37,599 nt of DNA, from assembly GCA_023435335.1 (NCBI GenBank), contig JAEYRU010000197.1, positions 1 through 37,599 of the forward strand, in the 5' to 3' direction. Origin of the DNA: Pseudomonadota bacterium (lineage in GTDB: Bacteria; Pseudomonadota; Alphaproteobacteria; Rhizobiales; Rhizobiaceae). Of the stretch, positions 31,355 to 37,599 are shown piece by piece (position 1 is the first letter of the stretch; every line of letters begins with the position of its first letter). Under the pieces are notes generated by a model. It worked only from the letters and a program-made list of their open reading frames with translations, was not told where the DNA came from and made no database searches. The translations under genes and the position numbers were made by a program.

Positions 31355-31708
31355 ATGAGCCGGGTAAGCTGGTTGGTGGCAGCCGTAATGCTCACCGTAG
31401 CGCCTGTCATGACGCAGGTCGCGGAAGCGGGAGACTGCACGGGCCGAGTGGTGGGCGTGAAGCCCCTCAGTCAATACAACCACGCGTCGGGTAGCGGATA
31501 CCTCGCAGTGCGGACGGGACCGGGGAGCACTTTCCGCCAGATCGGAGAAGTGTATGCCGGAGACGAGGTGTCCGTGTACGACCGAAACGGCAACTGGCTC
31601 GCTGTGACCTGTATGTCCGGGCGTTGCACACGCCCGTTATGGGGCCAGCCCAGCCCGTCCGGATGGGTTCATAAGAACTATGTTCGGGCCAGGGGCGTCT
31701 GCCCGTAG
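31355..31708 (+). CDS. Secreted SH3-like domain protein
   Basis: A 117-residue protein with a signal peptide (MSRVSWLVAAVMLTVAPV, cleaved near AEA before GDC). The mature part is a bacterial SH3-like domain: SGYLAVRTGPGSTFRQIGEVYAGDEVSVYDRNGNWLAV, then GWVHKNYVRARGVCP. Four cysteines (in GDC, TCMSGRC and GVC) could make two disulfides, fitting export. Bacterial SH3 domains often bind peptidoglycan or other wall peptides. CGGAGAC precedes the ATG at 31355. It stands alone in its orientation, 199 bases after the ABC operon. The exact role is unknown. Confidence 0.85.
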   Translation: MSRVSWLVAAVMLTVAPVMTQVAEAGDCTGRVVGVKPLSQYNHASGSGYLAVRTGPGSTFRQIGEVYAGDEVSVYDRNGNWLAVTCMSGRCTRPLWGQPSPSGWVHKNYVRARGVCP

Positions 31709-31834
31709 CAGCACAGCGATCCGGCGTCGTTCCGACGTCACTCCGGCGTCCGCTCTCGACAAATCCTATCCATCTCACCGGGTGTCGTCGCGCGAGAAGA
31801 GCGATATTCCCGCGGACGCCATGGAGACCAGCTC

Positions 31835-32530
31835 TTGTGGTTGCATAATCCTTCCGTGCAGAGACTCCTTGGCGGAGGCTTGATCGAGCGGCTGGCGTTC
31901 GCGGCCGTGGTCCGTCTGGAGATGCTCCATATGGGCGCGCACAAGGATCCCGCGATCCTTGCACGGATCCGCGACATGCGAAAAAGGTGCCGGTCGCTCA
32001 CCACCGCGAACGAGTCCTTTCTCATCCACTCGATCGCACGCGCCCAGAGCCGGCTCGACGGAGCAATGGCGGAGGTCGGATGCTACGATGGTGGAACGGC
32101 GCGAATGATCTGCGAGGCAAAGGGATCACGCCCGCTGCATGTCTTCGATACGTTCGATGGCCTTCCCGAACTCACCGGGGATGAAAAGAGTACCCATACC
32201 GAACACCAATACACCGCGAGCTTCGAGAAGGTGCGGGAGCTGCTTTCGCCATTTCCCGGCGTGAGCATCCACAAGGGGCGCTTTCCTGAGACGAGCGGGC
32301 CGATCGAAGACCTCAGGTTTTCGTTCGCCCATTTCGATGTCGACCTCTACCAGGGCACCCTGGACTGTCTCGACTTCTTCTACCCTCGCATGCTGCCCGG
32401 TGGCATCATACTGTCGCACGACTATTCGGTCCTCGCAGGCGTGCGACAGGCGTTCGACGAGTTTCTGGATGGACGGCCGGAAGACATCATCGAACTACCG
32501 ACGACGCAGTGCATGATGATCAAACGCTGA
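31835..32530 (+). CDS. TylF/MycF-family O-methyltransferase-like protein
   Basis: A 231-residue SAM-dependent methyltransferase-like protein. The SAM-binding region reads MAEVGCYDGGTARMI, then HVFDTFDGLPE. A second characteristic stretch, SFAHFDVDLYQGTLDCLDFFYPRMLPGGIILSHDY, holds the acidic residues that bind the divalent metal in the TylF (macrocin O-methyltransferase) family. The start is set at the TTG at 31835, with GGAGA 9 bases upstream; no ATG fits, and the next in-frame Met is at residue 30, inside the first helices. Family members methylate sugars of antibiotics or of surface glycans. There is no polyketide or glycan cluster around it, so the substrate is open. Confidence 0.82.
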   Translation: MWLHNPSVQRLLGGGLIERLAFAAVVRLEMLHMGAHKDPAILARIRDMRKRCRSLTTANESFLIHSIARAQSRLDGAMAEVGCYDGGTARMICEAKGSRPLHVFDTFDGLPELTGDEKSTHTEHQYTASFEKVRELLSPFPGVSIHKGRFPETSGPIEDLRFSFAHFDVDLYQGTLDCLDFFYPRMLPGGIILSHDYSVLAGVRQAFDEFLDGRPEDIIELPTTQCMMIKR

Positions 32531-32648
32531 ATCGTGTCGGAAGACTGCTTGGGTCCAACGGACGAATGTCAGAATAGAAGAACATCGGGCTTTTGTTTCG
32601 GACTCTCGGGAAGGACGCCGCCTCCAAGGCTGGCGGGCAAAGCCCCGG

Positions 32649-33647
32649 TCACAACTCCGCGTGCATGTCGCGGAAGAGGCGGGGCGTCACGCCGAAGCGG
32701 CGCTCGAAGGCATCCGCAAACCGCGAAGCGGGAGCAAGCCCGATCCGCGCCGCGACTGCCTTGAGCGACAAGCCGCGCTGCAGCAGCATGCGCGCGGCAT
32801 CCAGCCTCGCCGTCTCCACGAAACGCGCTGGGGTCTCGCCGGTGACGGCGACGAACTTGCGGTGAAAGGTCCGTTCACTCATGCCGACGCGCTCTGCCAA
32901 CGAAGGTACGTCGAGCGGGCCGTCGAGATTGGCCTGGATCCAGCCCGTCAGATCCGCAAACGGACTGTCGCCCCTTACCTGTGCCTGGAGGACGGGGCTG
33001 AATTGCGACTGGTAGCCGGGACGCCTGGCGTAGAGGACCAGCCGCCTCGCGACCTCCCCCGCGATGGTCGCGTTCAGATCACGGGCGATCATCGCCAGCG
33101 CCATGTCGATGCCGGTGGTTACGCCTGCCGAGGTCCAGAGCCGGCCGTCGACCACGTAGAGCGCGTCGGCATCGAGCGTCGTCTCCGGAAAGGCCTGCGC
33201 GAAAGGCGTACACGAGTCCCAGTGGGTCGCCACGCGATGTCCGTCCAGCAGGCCAAGCGCTGCCAGCACGAAGCCGCCGGTGCATACCGAACCGAACCGT
33301 TCCGACCGTGCAACGATCGGGGGAAGCGCAGCCCGCAGGGTGGTGTCGGCAATGGCAGGGAGCAGCCGCTCCTTTTCGGCCCCCACGACCAGCAGCGTGC
33401 GGACGCACCCCGGCTGCAGTTCTCCTATCGGCCGCGTCTCGACGGCGACGCCGCTGCTGCTCTCGACGAGCCCGCCCGACGCTGAGGCGGAGATGATTTC
33501 GTAGAACGCACGCTGGCCCCGCTGCACCAGCGCGCGATTGGCGCCGTTGAAGGCCGAAGCGGGGCCTGACAGGTCGAGCAGTTCGAAGCCCGGGTAGAGG
33601 ATGAATACGACCTCATGCATTGGCAGAAAATGCCACCATTTTGTCAT
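32649..33647 (-). CDS. GlxA-family AraC-type regulator with a DJ-1/PfpI domain
   Basis: A 332-residue regulator. Residues 10-200 form a DJ-1/PfpI glutamine-amidotransferase-like domain (VVFILYPGFELLDLSGPASAF; elbow Cys122 in SVCTGGFVLAALGLLDG; VATHW). Residues 225-330 form the AraC double helix-turn-helix (LDVPSLAERVGMSERTFHRKF, LSLKAVAARIGLAPASRFADAFERRFGVTPRLF). Members act as activators that respond to amino-acid derivatives, amines or sugars. Two starts are possible: the ATG at 33647, used here, or one at 33620. Palindromes at 33621-33642 lie inside the gene if the first is used and before it if the second is. Its divergent neighbour encodes a related PfpI domain, the likely target. Confidence 0.9.
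   Translation of the reverse strand: MTKWWHFLPMHEVVFILYPGFELLDLSGPASAFNGANRALVQRGQRAFYEIISASASGGLVESSSGVAVETRPIGELQPGCVRTLLVVGAEKERLLPAIADTTLRAALPPIVARSERFGSVCTGGFVLAALGLLDGHRVATHWDSCTPFAQAFPETTLDADALYVVDGRLWTSAGVTTGIDMALAMIARDLNATIAGEVARRLVLYARRPGYQSQFSPVLQAQVRGDSPFADLTGWIQANLDGPLDVPSLAERVGMSERTFHRKFVAVTGETPARFVETARLDAARMLLQRGLSLKAVAARIGLAPASRFADAFERRFGVTPRLFRDMHAEL
33621..33642. promoter_or_regulatory. Overlapping palindromes at the start of the GlxA-type gene
   Basis: TGGCA-gaaaa-TGCCA (33621-33635) and AAAATG-ccac-CATTTT (33627-33642) overlap and are both perfect. They lie at the 5' end of the regulator gene and 106 bases before the divergent PfpI gene. AraC-type proteins usually bind such TGGCA/TGCCA-like half-sites, so this is a candidate operator. 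If so, translation probably starts at 33620 rather than 33647. Confidence 0.45.
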
Positions 33648-33747
33648 TTCCGCCAGATGGAGCGCCCCTTACGCTTCTGACATCAGTTCGCTCAGGCTGC
33701 GCCCGCTGCGGGCTGATCCGGATCCATCGGTGTCGGAGGCTGCGGCC

Positions 33748-34896
33748 ATGTTGAAATCCATCCTGATCTGGGGCGGTGTCGCTCTCGTGGCTCTGGCCCT
33801 CGCCGGCTTCGGCGGCTGGATATTGAGCCTGCCCTCGGCGGCGGCCTCAGTCGAGGCGCCGCTGGTTCCACCGGAAGAGGCAGAGTCCATGCTGGCCTCC
33901 CTCAAGCCTTCGAAACGGGATCGCCCGCTGGTCGCGGTGGTGGGCATCAACGACGCCACGGAGACAACCGACTACCTGGTGCCTACCGGTATCCTGCGTC
34001 GGGCCGATATCGCCGACGTCGTCATGCTGGCGACAGGCCCGGGGCCGGTGAAGCTCTTCCCGGCACTCCAGGTGGAGCCGGACGCGACGATCAGGGAGTT
34101 CGACGCCGCGCATCCCGAGGGGGCCGACTACGTGATCGTGCCCGCCATGAGCCGCGACGACGACCCTGCGGTACTCGCCTGGCTGAGGAGCCAGGCCGAA
34201 AAGGGCGCCCGGATCATCGGCGTCTGCGCCGGTGCCAAGGTAGTCGGTGCGGCCGGCCTGCTCGACGGCAAGCGCGCCACGACCCATTGGTACTACCTTT
34301 CCGAACTGCTCGACCGCAACCCGACGATCCACTATGTCGCGGACCGGCGCATGGTCGGAGACGGCAGCGTTACGACGACGACGGGCATAAGCGCCTCCAT
34401 GCCCATGATGCTGACGCTGATCGAGGCGATAGCCGGCCGCACCAGGGCCGAGACGGTGGCGCGCGGCATCGGTTTCGATCAATGGAACGCCCGGCATGCG
34501 AGCGCCCCCTTCAAGCTGACCCGGCCTTTTGCAACGACGGTGCTGGCCAACCGCTTGGGCTTCTGGAACCGCGAGGAGATCGGCGTCCGGCTCGATCCCG
34601 GCGTTGACGAGGTCACGCTTGCGCTTATCGCCGACGCCTGGTCGCGGACCTATCGATCCAGCGCCGTCACGTATGCCGCCTCGAATTCGGTTGCGACGGC
34701 CAATGGCATCCGCCTCCTGCCGGACCGCAACGCTACCGACGGTGCCGGGCAAGGCTTCGGCGCCGATTTCCTGGACCATCTGCCGGTCGCGGCGCTGGAT
34801 CGCACATTGGAGGCAATTGCCGCGCGGTACGGCGAGGCGACGGCTGACGTCGTTGCCATGCAGCTCGAGTATCCACGGCCCGAAACCGCGCGTTGA
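33748..34896 (+). CDS. Membrane-anchored DJ-1/PfpI-domain protein
   Basis: A 382-residue protein with one N-terminal hydrophobic segment (LKSILIWGGVALVALALAGFGGWIL, residues 2-26), probably a membrane anchor or uncleaved signal. The PfpI domain follows at about 60-240. Its nucleophile elbow is GVCAGAKVVGAAGLLDGKRATTHW, with Cys160 and His180, nearly the same layout as in the divergent regulator (SVCTGGF...LLDGHRVATHW). A second, unassigned part (about 255-380) has no motif that I recognise. CGGAGG precedes the ATG at 33748. It may bind or degrade the same ligand that the regulator senses. Enzymatic activity is uncertain; many such domains only bind ligands. Confidence 0.82.
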   Translation: MLKSILIWGGVALVALALAGFGGWILSLPSAAASVEAPLVPPEEAESMLASLKPSKRDRPLVAVVGINDATETTDYLVPTGILRRADIADVVMLATGPGPVKLFPALQVEPDATIREFDAAHPEGADYVIVPAMSRDDDPAVLAWLRSQAEKGARIIGVCAGAKVVGAAGLLDGKRATTHWYYLSELLDRNPTIHYVADRRMVGDGSVTTTTGISASMPMMLTLIEAIAGRTRAETVARGIGFDQWNARHASAPFKLTRPFATTVLANRLGFWNREEIGVRLDPGVDEVTLALIADAWSRTYRSSAVTYAASNSVATANGIRLLPDRNATDGAGQGFGADFLDHLPVAALDRTLEAIAARYGEATADVVAMQLEYPRPETAR

Positions 34897-35036
34897 CCTA
34901 CCTGCCGGGGCAGGCTGATGGAATGCCACCCCCGAGCGTCCATAAGAAATAGCGCAGGGCATGTCGGGACCGCTTCGGGCCGTTCGTCCTCGGTACTGAG
35001 AGCAGCGCTCAACCGAAAAAAGCAGAGGAGACGGAT

Positions 35037-35513
35037 ATGAACAGACTGATGACCTGCCTGTGGTTCGACCACGGCGAAGCTCGCAAGGCGGCCGAATTCT
35101 ACGCGTCCATCTTTCCTGACAGCCATGTCGACCGGCTGAATGCCGCGGCCACAGATTACCCCGGCGGGAAGGAAGGCAATGAACTGACCGTCGAGTTCAC
35201 CGTGCTCGGCCAGCGCTTCCTGGGCCTGAATGGCGGTCCGGATTTCAAGGCCAACGAGGCAGTGAGCTTCCTGGTTCTGACGGATAACCAGGAGGAGACC
35301 GACCGCTACTGGGACGCCATCGTCGGCAATGGTGGCGCCGAGAGCGCCTGCGGCTGGTGCAAGGACCGCTGGGGTTTCTCCTGGCAGATCACGCCGCGGC
35401 GGCTGCTGGAGCTGACGACCAGCTCCGACCGCGCCCAGGCCAAGCGGGCGATGGAAGCGATGATGACGATGAGGAAGATAGACATCGCGGCGCTCGAAGC
35501 CGCAGCCGCCTAG
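35037..35513 (+). CDS. VOC-superfamily protein, PhnB-like
   Basis: A 158-residue cytoplasmic protein of the glyoxalase/bleomycin-resistance (VOC) fold. Typical PhnB-group patterns are MTCLWFDHGEARKAAEFYASIFPDS, VEFTVLGQRFLGLNGG, VSFLVLTDNQEETDRYWDAI and WGFSWQITPRRLLEL. Members of this group were long misnamed as 3-demethylubiquinone methyltransferases. They lack a shared known reaction, and some bind fosfomycin-like or other small ligands. AGGAGAC precedes the ATG at 35037. It is 20 bases from the next gene, so the two form an operon. The function is unknown. Confidence 0.9.
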   Translation: MNRLMTCLWFDHGEARKAAEFYASIFPDSHVDRLNAAATDYPGGKEGNELTVEFTVLGQRFLGLNGGPDFKANEAVSFLVLTDNQEETDRYWDAIVGNGGAESACGWCKDRWGFSWQITPRRLLELTTSSDRAQAKRAMEAMMTMRKIDIAALEAAAA

Positions 35514-35533
35514 CCAGACTGAAGGAGGTTGAA

Positions 35534-35938
35534 ATGGCCTATGTCGACGGTTTCGTAATCGCAGTGCCTACGGCGAACAGGGAGAAGTTCCGCGAGCATG
35601 CGACGCTGGGTGACAGCGTGTTCATGGAGCTTGGAGCGACCCGGATCGTTGAATGCTGGGGCGATGACGTGCCCGGAGGGGAAGTCACCGACTTCCGAAA
35701 GGCCGTGCAGGCCAAGGACGACGAGATCGTTGTCTTCTCGTGGATCGAATGGCCCGACAAGGCGACCCGTGACGCCGCTCACGCAACCATGATGGACTGG
35801 ATGAAAAACCCGGAAAAAGCGGACCCGCGGATGGATCCGGCGAAGAACCCCATGCCGTTCGACGGCAAGCGTCTCGTCTTCGGCGGCTTCTCGCCCATCG
35901 TGGACCTTGGAGCGGCTCCGAAAGGCAAGGCCGCCTGA
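35534..35938 (+). CDS. DUF1428-family protein (YbaA-like)
   Basis: A 134-residue cytoplasmic protein: MAYVDGFVIAVPTANREKFREHA, ELGATRIVECWGDDVPGGEVTDFRKAVQAK, VVFSWIEWPDKATRDAAH and a C-terminal RLVFGGFSPIVDL. This order is the DUF1428 family, a ferredoxin-like dimeric fold related to stress-responsive antibiotic monooxygenase-type barrels. No catalytic residues are established. GGAGG precedes the ATG at 35534. It is co-oriented with the PhnB-like gene, a pairing often seen in proteobacteria, and a hairpin follows. Function unknown. Confidence 0.9.
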   Translation: MAYVDGFVIAVPTANREKFREHATLGDSVFMELGATRIVECWGDDVPGGEVTDFRKAVQAKDDEIVVFSWIEWPDKATRDAAHATMMDWMKNPEKADPRMDPAKNPMPFDGKRLVFGGFSPIVDLGAAPKGKAA

Positions 35939-35957
35939 GGCCTGCGACCTGCAGCAC

Positions 35958-35990
35958 CCTCCCCGCGGCTGCCGTGCCGCCCGCGGGAGG
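35958..35990 (+). terminator. Hairpin after the VOC-DUF1428 pair
   Basis: CCCGCGG (35962-35968) and CCGCGGG (35981-35987) form a perfect 7-bp stem with a 12-base loop. Pairing extends outward with CCT/AGG after one bulged base. It lies 20 bases after the DUF1428 stop and is followed by AAAAC rather than a T-run. It may be a weak terminator; the next gene has its own ribosome binding site. Confidence 0.5.
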
Positions 35991-36057
35991 AAAACATCGA
36001 TCCACGGCTACCGATTCCGGTCCGTTTGTCTTAGTAGGCGGGCGGGAGGTGCAAAGG

Positions 36058-36921
36058 ATGCAGGTCGAAGTCGTGTTGCGCGCAGGCGCGGGAGTGGGCG
36101 AGTCTCCGGTCTGGTGTGACCGGCGCAAGCTCCTGTGGTGGGTCGATATTCCCGCGGGGATGCTCCACGCCTTCGACCCGGGGGATCGGACCAACCGAAG
36201 CTGGGGCATGGGGCAGCCGATCGGCTGTGTCGCCTTGACGACCGGCGAGGAGCTTCTTGTGGGGCTCGCGGACGGGATTTACTTGTTCGATCCAGGCAGC
36301 GGCGCGCGCAGGTTGCTGGCGCGGCCGGAAGCCCACCTCCCCGGCAACCGCCCGAACGATGCCGCGATGTCGCGCGACGGCCGGTTTTTCGTGGGGACGA
36401 TGGCGCAGAAGCCAGACGGCACGCCCCGCGGGAACCTCTATCGCATCGACCCCGACGGCAGCACCCATCGCCTGCTCGACGGGCTCCATGTGCCCAATGG
36501 CCTGGCGGTCAGCCCGGACAACCGTACCCTCTACCTGTCCGACTCCTGGGCCTCTGTGCGTCGCATTTGGGCTTTCGACCTCGACGGCGGGGGCGATATC
36601 TCGAACCGCCGGCTCTTCTTCGACACCGCATCGCGGGCCGGGCGTCCCGACGGCGCATGCGTGGATGCCGCCGGTGGTTATTGGAGCGCTGCGATAGATG
36701 GCGGCGAATTGCTGCGCCTCACTCCGGACGGCGAGGTCGACAAGGTGGTTCAGCTTCCGCTCCGCAAGCCGACGAAGCCCTGTTTTGGTGGACCCGACCT
36801 TTCGACCCTCTACGTCACCTCGCTGAGCGGCGGTGACGAGAGTGAGGATGCCGGAGCGCTCCTCGCCGTGACTGCCGGCGCGCGCGGCCTGTCCGAGCCG
36901 CGCATGAGGCTGGAGACGTAG
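36058..36921 (+). CDS. SMP-30/gluconolactonase/LRE-family lactonase
   Basis: A 287-residue cytoplasmic beta-propeller of the regucalcin-like subgroup. Expected metal ligands are the Glu in GVGESPVWC, Asn in NRPNDAAMSRDG, Asn in VPNGLAVSPDN, and Asp in GRPDGACVDAAGG. It differs from the lactonase at 19448, which has the longer gluconolactonase type. GGGAGG with GCAAAGG precedes the ATG at 36058. An in-frame ATG at 35974 would put 28 residues of low-quality sequence first and is rejected. The convergent DeoR-type gene stops 1 base from this stop. Substrate likely a sugar lactone, not determinable more closely. Confidence 0.9.
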   Translation: MQVEVVLRAGAGVGESPVWCDRRKLLWWVDIPAGMLHAFDPGDRTNRSWGMGQPIGCVALTTGEELLVGLADGIYLFDPGSGARRLLARPEAHLPGNRPNDAAMSRDGRFFVGTMAQKPDGTPRGNLYRIDPDGSTHRLLDGLHVPNGLAVSPDNRTLYLSDSWASVRRIWAFDLDGGGDISNRRLFFDTASRAGRPDGACVDAAGGYWSAAIDGGELLRLTPDGEVDKVVQLPLRKPTKPCFGGPDLSTLYVTSLSGGDESEDAGALLAVTAGARGLSEPRMRLET

Positions 36922-36922
36922 C

Positions 36923-37599
36923 CTACTCCGCTGCCGCCAGCACCTTCACGTCAGCCACCTCCAGAGCAGCCTTGAGTTCCTGGGGCGGATCACGGTCGAC
37001 CACAAGTTCGTGCACCTCGGTGAATGGGCAGACCTGCACCAGGCCCTTCTGTCCGAATTTCGACGCGTCCGTGACGACGAGGCGGCGCCGGCCGCGGCGC
37101 AGCACCGCGCTCCCGAACTGCGCCTCCTCAAGTTCGTAGTCCATCACGCCGGAATCCGCGTTGATTGCGCCTGCGGAGATGATGGCATGATCGACGCTGA
37201 AGCGATTGACGAACTCGATGGCCGAGAATCCCAGCGCGGCGCCGCTGTCGCTGCGCAGCTCGCCACCGGCCATATAGACCTTGTTGCCGTTCACCGTGGC
37301 AAGCGTCCGCGCGATATCGGAGGAGTTGGTCACCACAATCAGGCGCCGGTGCCCCAGCAGCGCGCGGGCGAGAAAACTGGTCGTCGTGCCCGTGTCGAGC
37401 ATCACGGACTCGCCGTCCCGGATGGTCGAGGCCGCCAGCCGGGCGATCGCCTCCTTGGCCTGCCGGTTCTCGCGCATCCGCCGCTCGAACGGCGCCTCGC
37501 CCACAACCGACGGAAGCCCGATCGCCCCATGCATGCGGACGATCTCGCCGCGCTCGGCAAGCGGCTTGATGTCGCGTCGAACCGTTTCGAGGGACACAC
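36923..37599 (-). CDS. DeoR/GlpR-family regulator (N-terminus cut by the window edge)
   Basis: At least 225 residues of a DeoR-family repressor. The visible part starts inside the helix-turn-helix with SLETVRRDIKPLAERGEIVRMHGAIG. The sugar-phosphate-binding domain follows: VMLDTGTTTSFLARAL (ligand P-loop-like), VVTNSSDIARTL, AGGELRSDSGAALG, FSVDHAIISAGAI and LVVTDASKFG. These are the family's characteristic stretches. About 30 residues should lie beyond the right edge, and a GTG at 37597 is inside the DNA-binding helix and is not the start. DeoR proteins usually repress sugar or sugar-alcohol genes and respond to a phosphorylated sugar. Its target is probably to the right. Confidence 0.92.
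   Translation of the reverse strand, partial: VSLETVRRDIKPLAERGEIVRMHGAIGLPSVVGEAPFERRMRENRQAKEAIARLAASTIRDGESVMLDTGTTTSFLARALLGHRRLIVVTNSSDIARTLATVNGNKVYMAGGELRSDSGAALGFSAIEFVNRFSVDHAIISAGAINADSGVMDYELEEAQFGSAVLRRGRRRLVVTDASKFGQKGLVQVCPFTEVHELVVDRDPPQELKAALEVADVKVLAAAE

Noticed and set aside
31709..31834. Repeated GGCGTC/GACGTC-like words after the SH3 protein gene
   Set aside because: Short GC-rich words of this type are expected by chance in such DNA, and no stem of useful length or T-run forms.
34901..34914. Small palindrome CCTGC-CGGG-GCAGG after the PfpI gene
   Set aside because: A 5-bp stem without a T-run is too weak to call a terminator.
1..37599. CRISPR arrays, tRNA or rRNA genes, insertion sequences, prophage genes
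   Set aside because: No regularly spaced repeats, cloverleaf-like segments, transposase or integrase motifs were seen in either strand.

Overview
The window is GC-rich, densely coded DNA. The gene content is typical of a soil or plant-associated alphaproteobacterium of the order Rhizobiales: several carbohydrate ABC importers, a tripartite tricarboxylate transporter, SMP-30 lactonases, a GlxA-type regulator and a DUF892 stress protein. The order is inferred from gene style and layout. There is no rRNA, tRNA, insertion sequence, integrase or CRISPR array. The window looks like an accessory catabolic and transport region of a large replicon, and gene fragments at both edges show that it continues outward.

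Region 1 (1-6509): a leftward operon encodes a ribose-type sugar importer (binding protein, double ATPase, two permeases) and ends in an Est30-like carboxylesterase. A TetR regulator is divergent from it. Region 2 (6617-13528): an L-arabinofuranoside module. It holds an ArsR-like regulator with a large extra C-terminal domain, a cytoplasmic GH51 alpha-L-arabinofuranosidase, a binding protein and two permeases of a CUT1-type importer, and the importer's MalK/UgpC-type ATPase on the opposite strand. A recurring 20-bp motif built on TATCnG...CnGATA lies before each transcription unit of this module and is a candidate operator. Region 3 (13529-20356): a FCD-GntR regulator is followed by a second ribose-type importer and a gluconolactonase-like enzyme, which suggests uptake of a sugar or sugar derivative with a lactone step in its catabolism.

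Region 4 (20373-26126, leftward): a TctCBA carboxylate importer, a short-chain dehydrogenase and a zinc alcohol dehydrogenase of the formaldehyde-dehydrogenase-like group. Region 5 (26388-28585): a DUF892/YciF ferritin-like stress protein with a strong terminator, a tiny lipoprotein and a large GNAT-like protein. Region 6 (28752-31155): a tightly overlapping three-gene operon that combines a MlaC-like secreted protein with a LolD-like ATPase and a MacB/FtsX-like permease. This pairing is unusual and is the best candidate for an undescribed envelope system.

Region 7 (31355-37599): a secreted SH3-like protein, a TylF-type methyltransferase, and a divergent pair made of a GlxA-type AraC regulator and a membrane-anchored DJ-1/PfpI protein that share a domain. 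A VOC/PhnB protein with a DUF1428 protein, a second SMP-30 lactonase and a DeoR-family regulator cut by the window edge complete the region.

All positions and motifs were read by eye. Family names come from recognisable motifs and not from database searches. Substrates of the transporters are mostly unknown; only the arabinofuranoside module has a well-supported substrate class.
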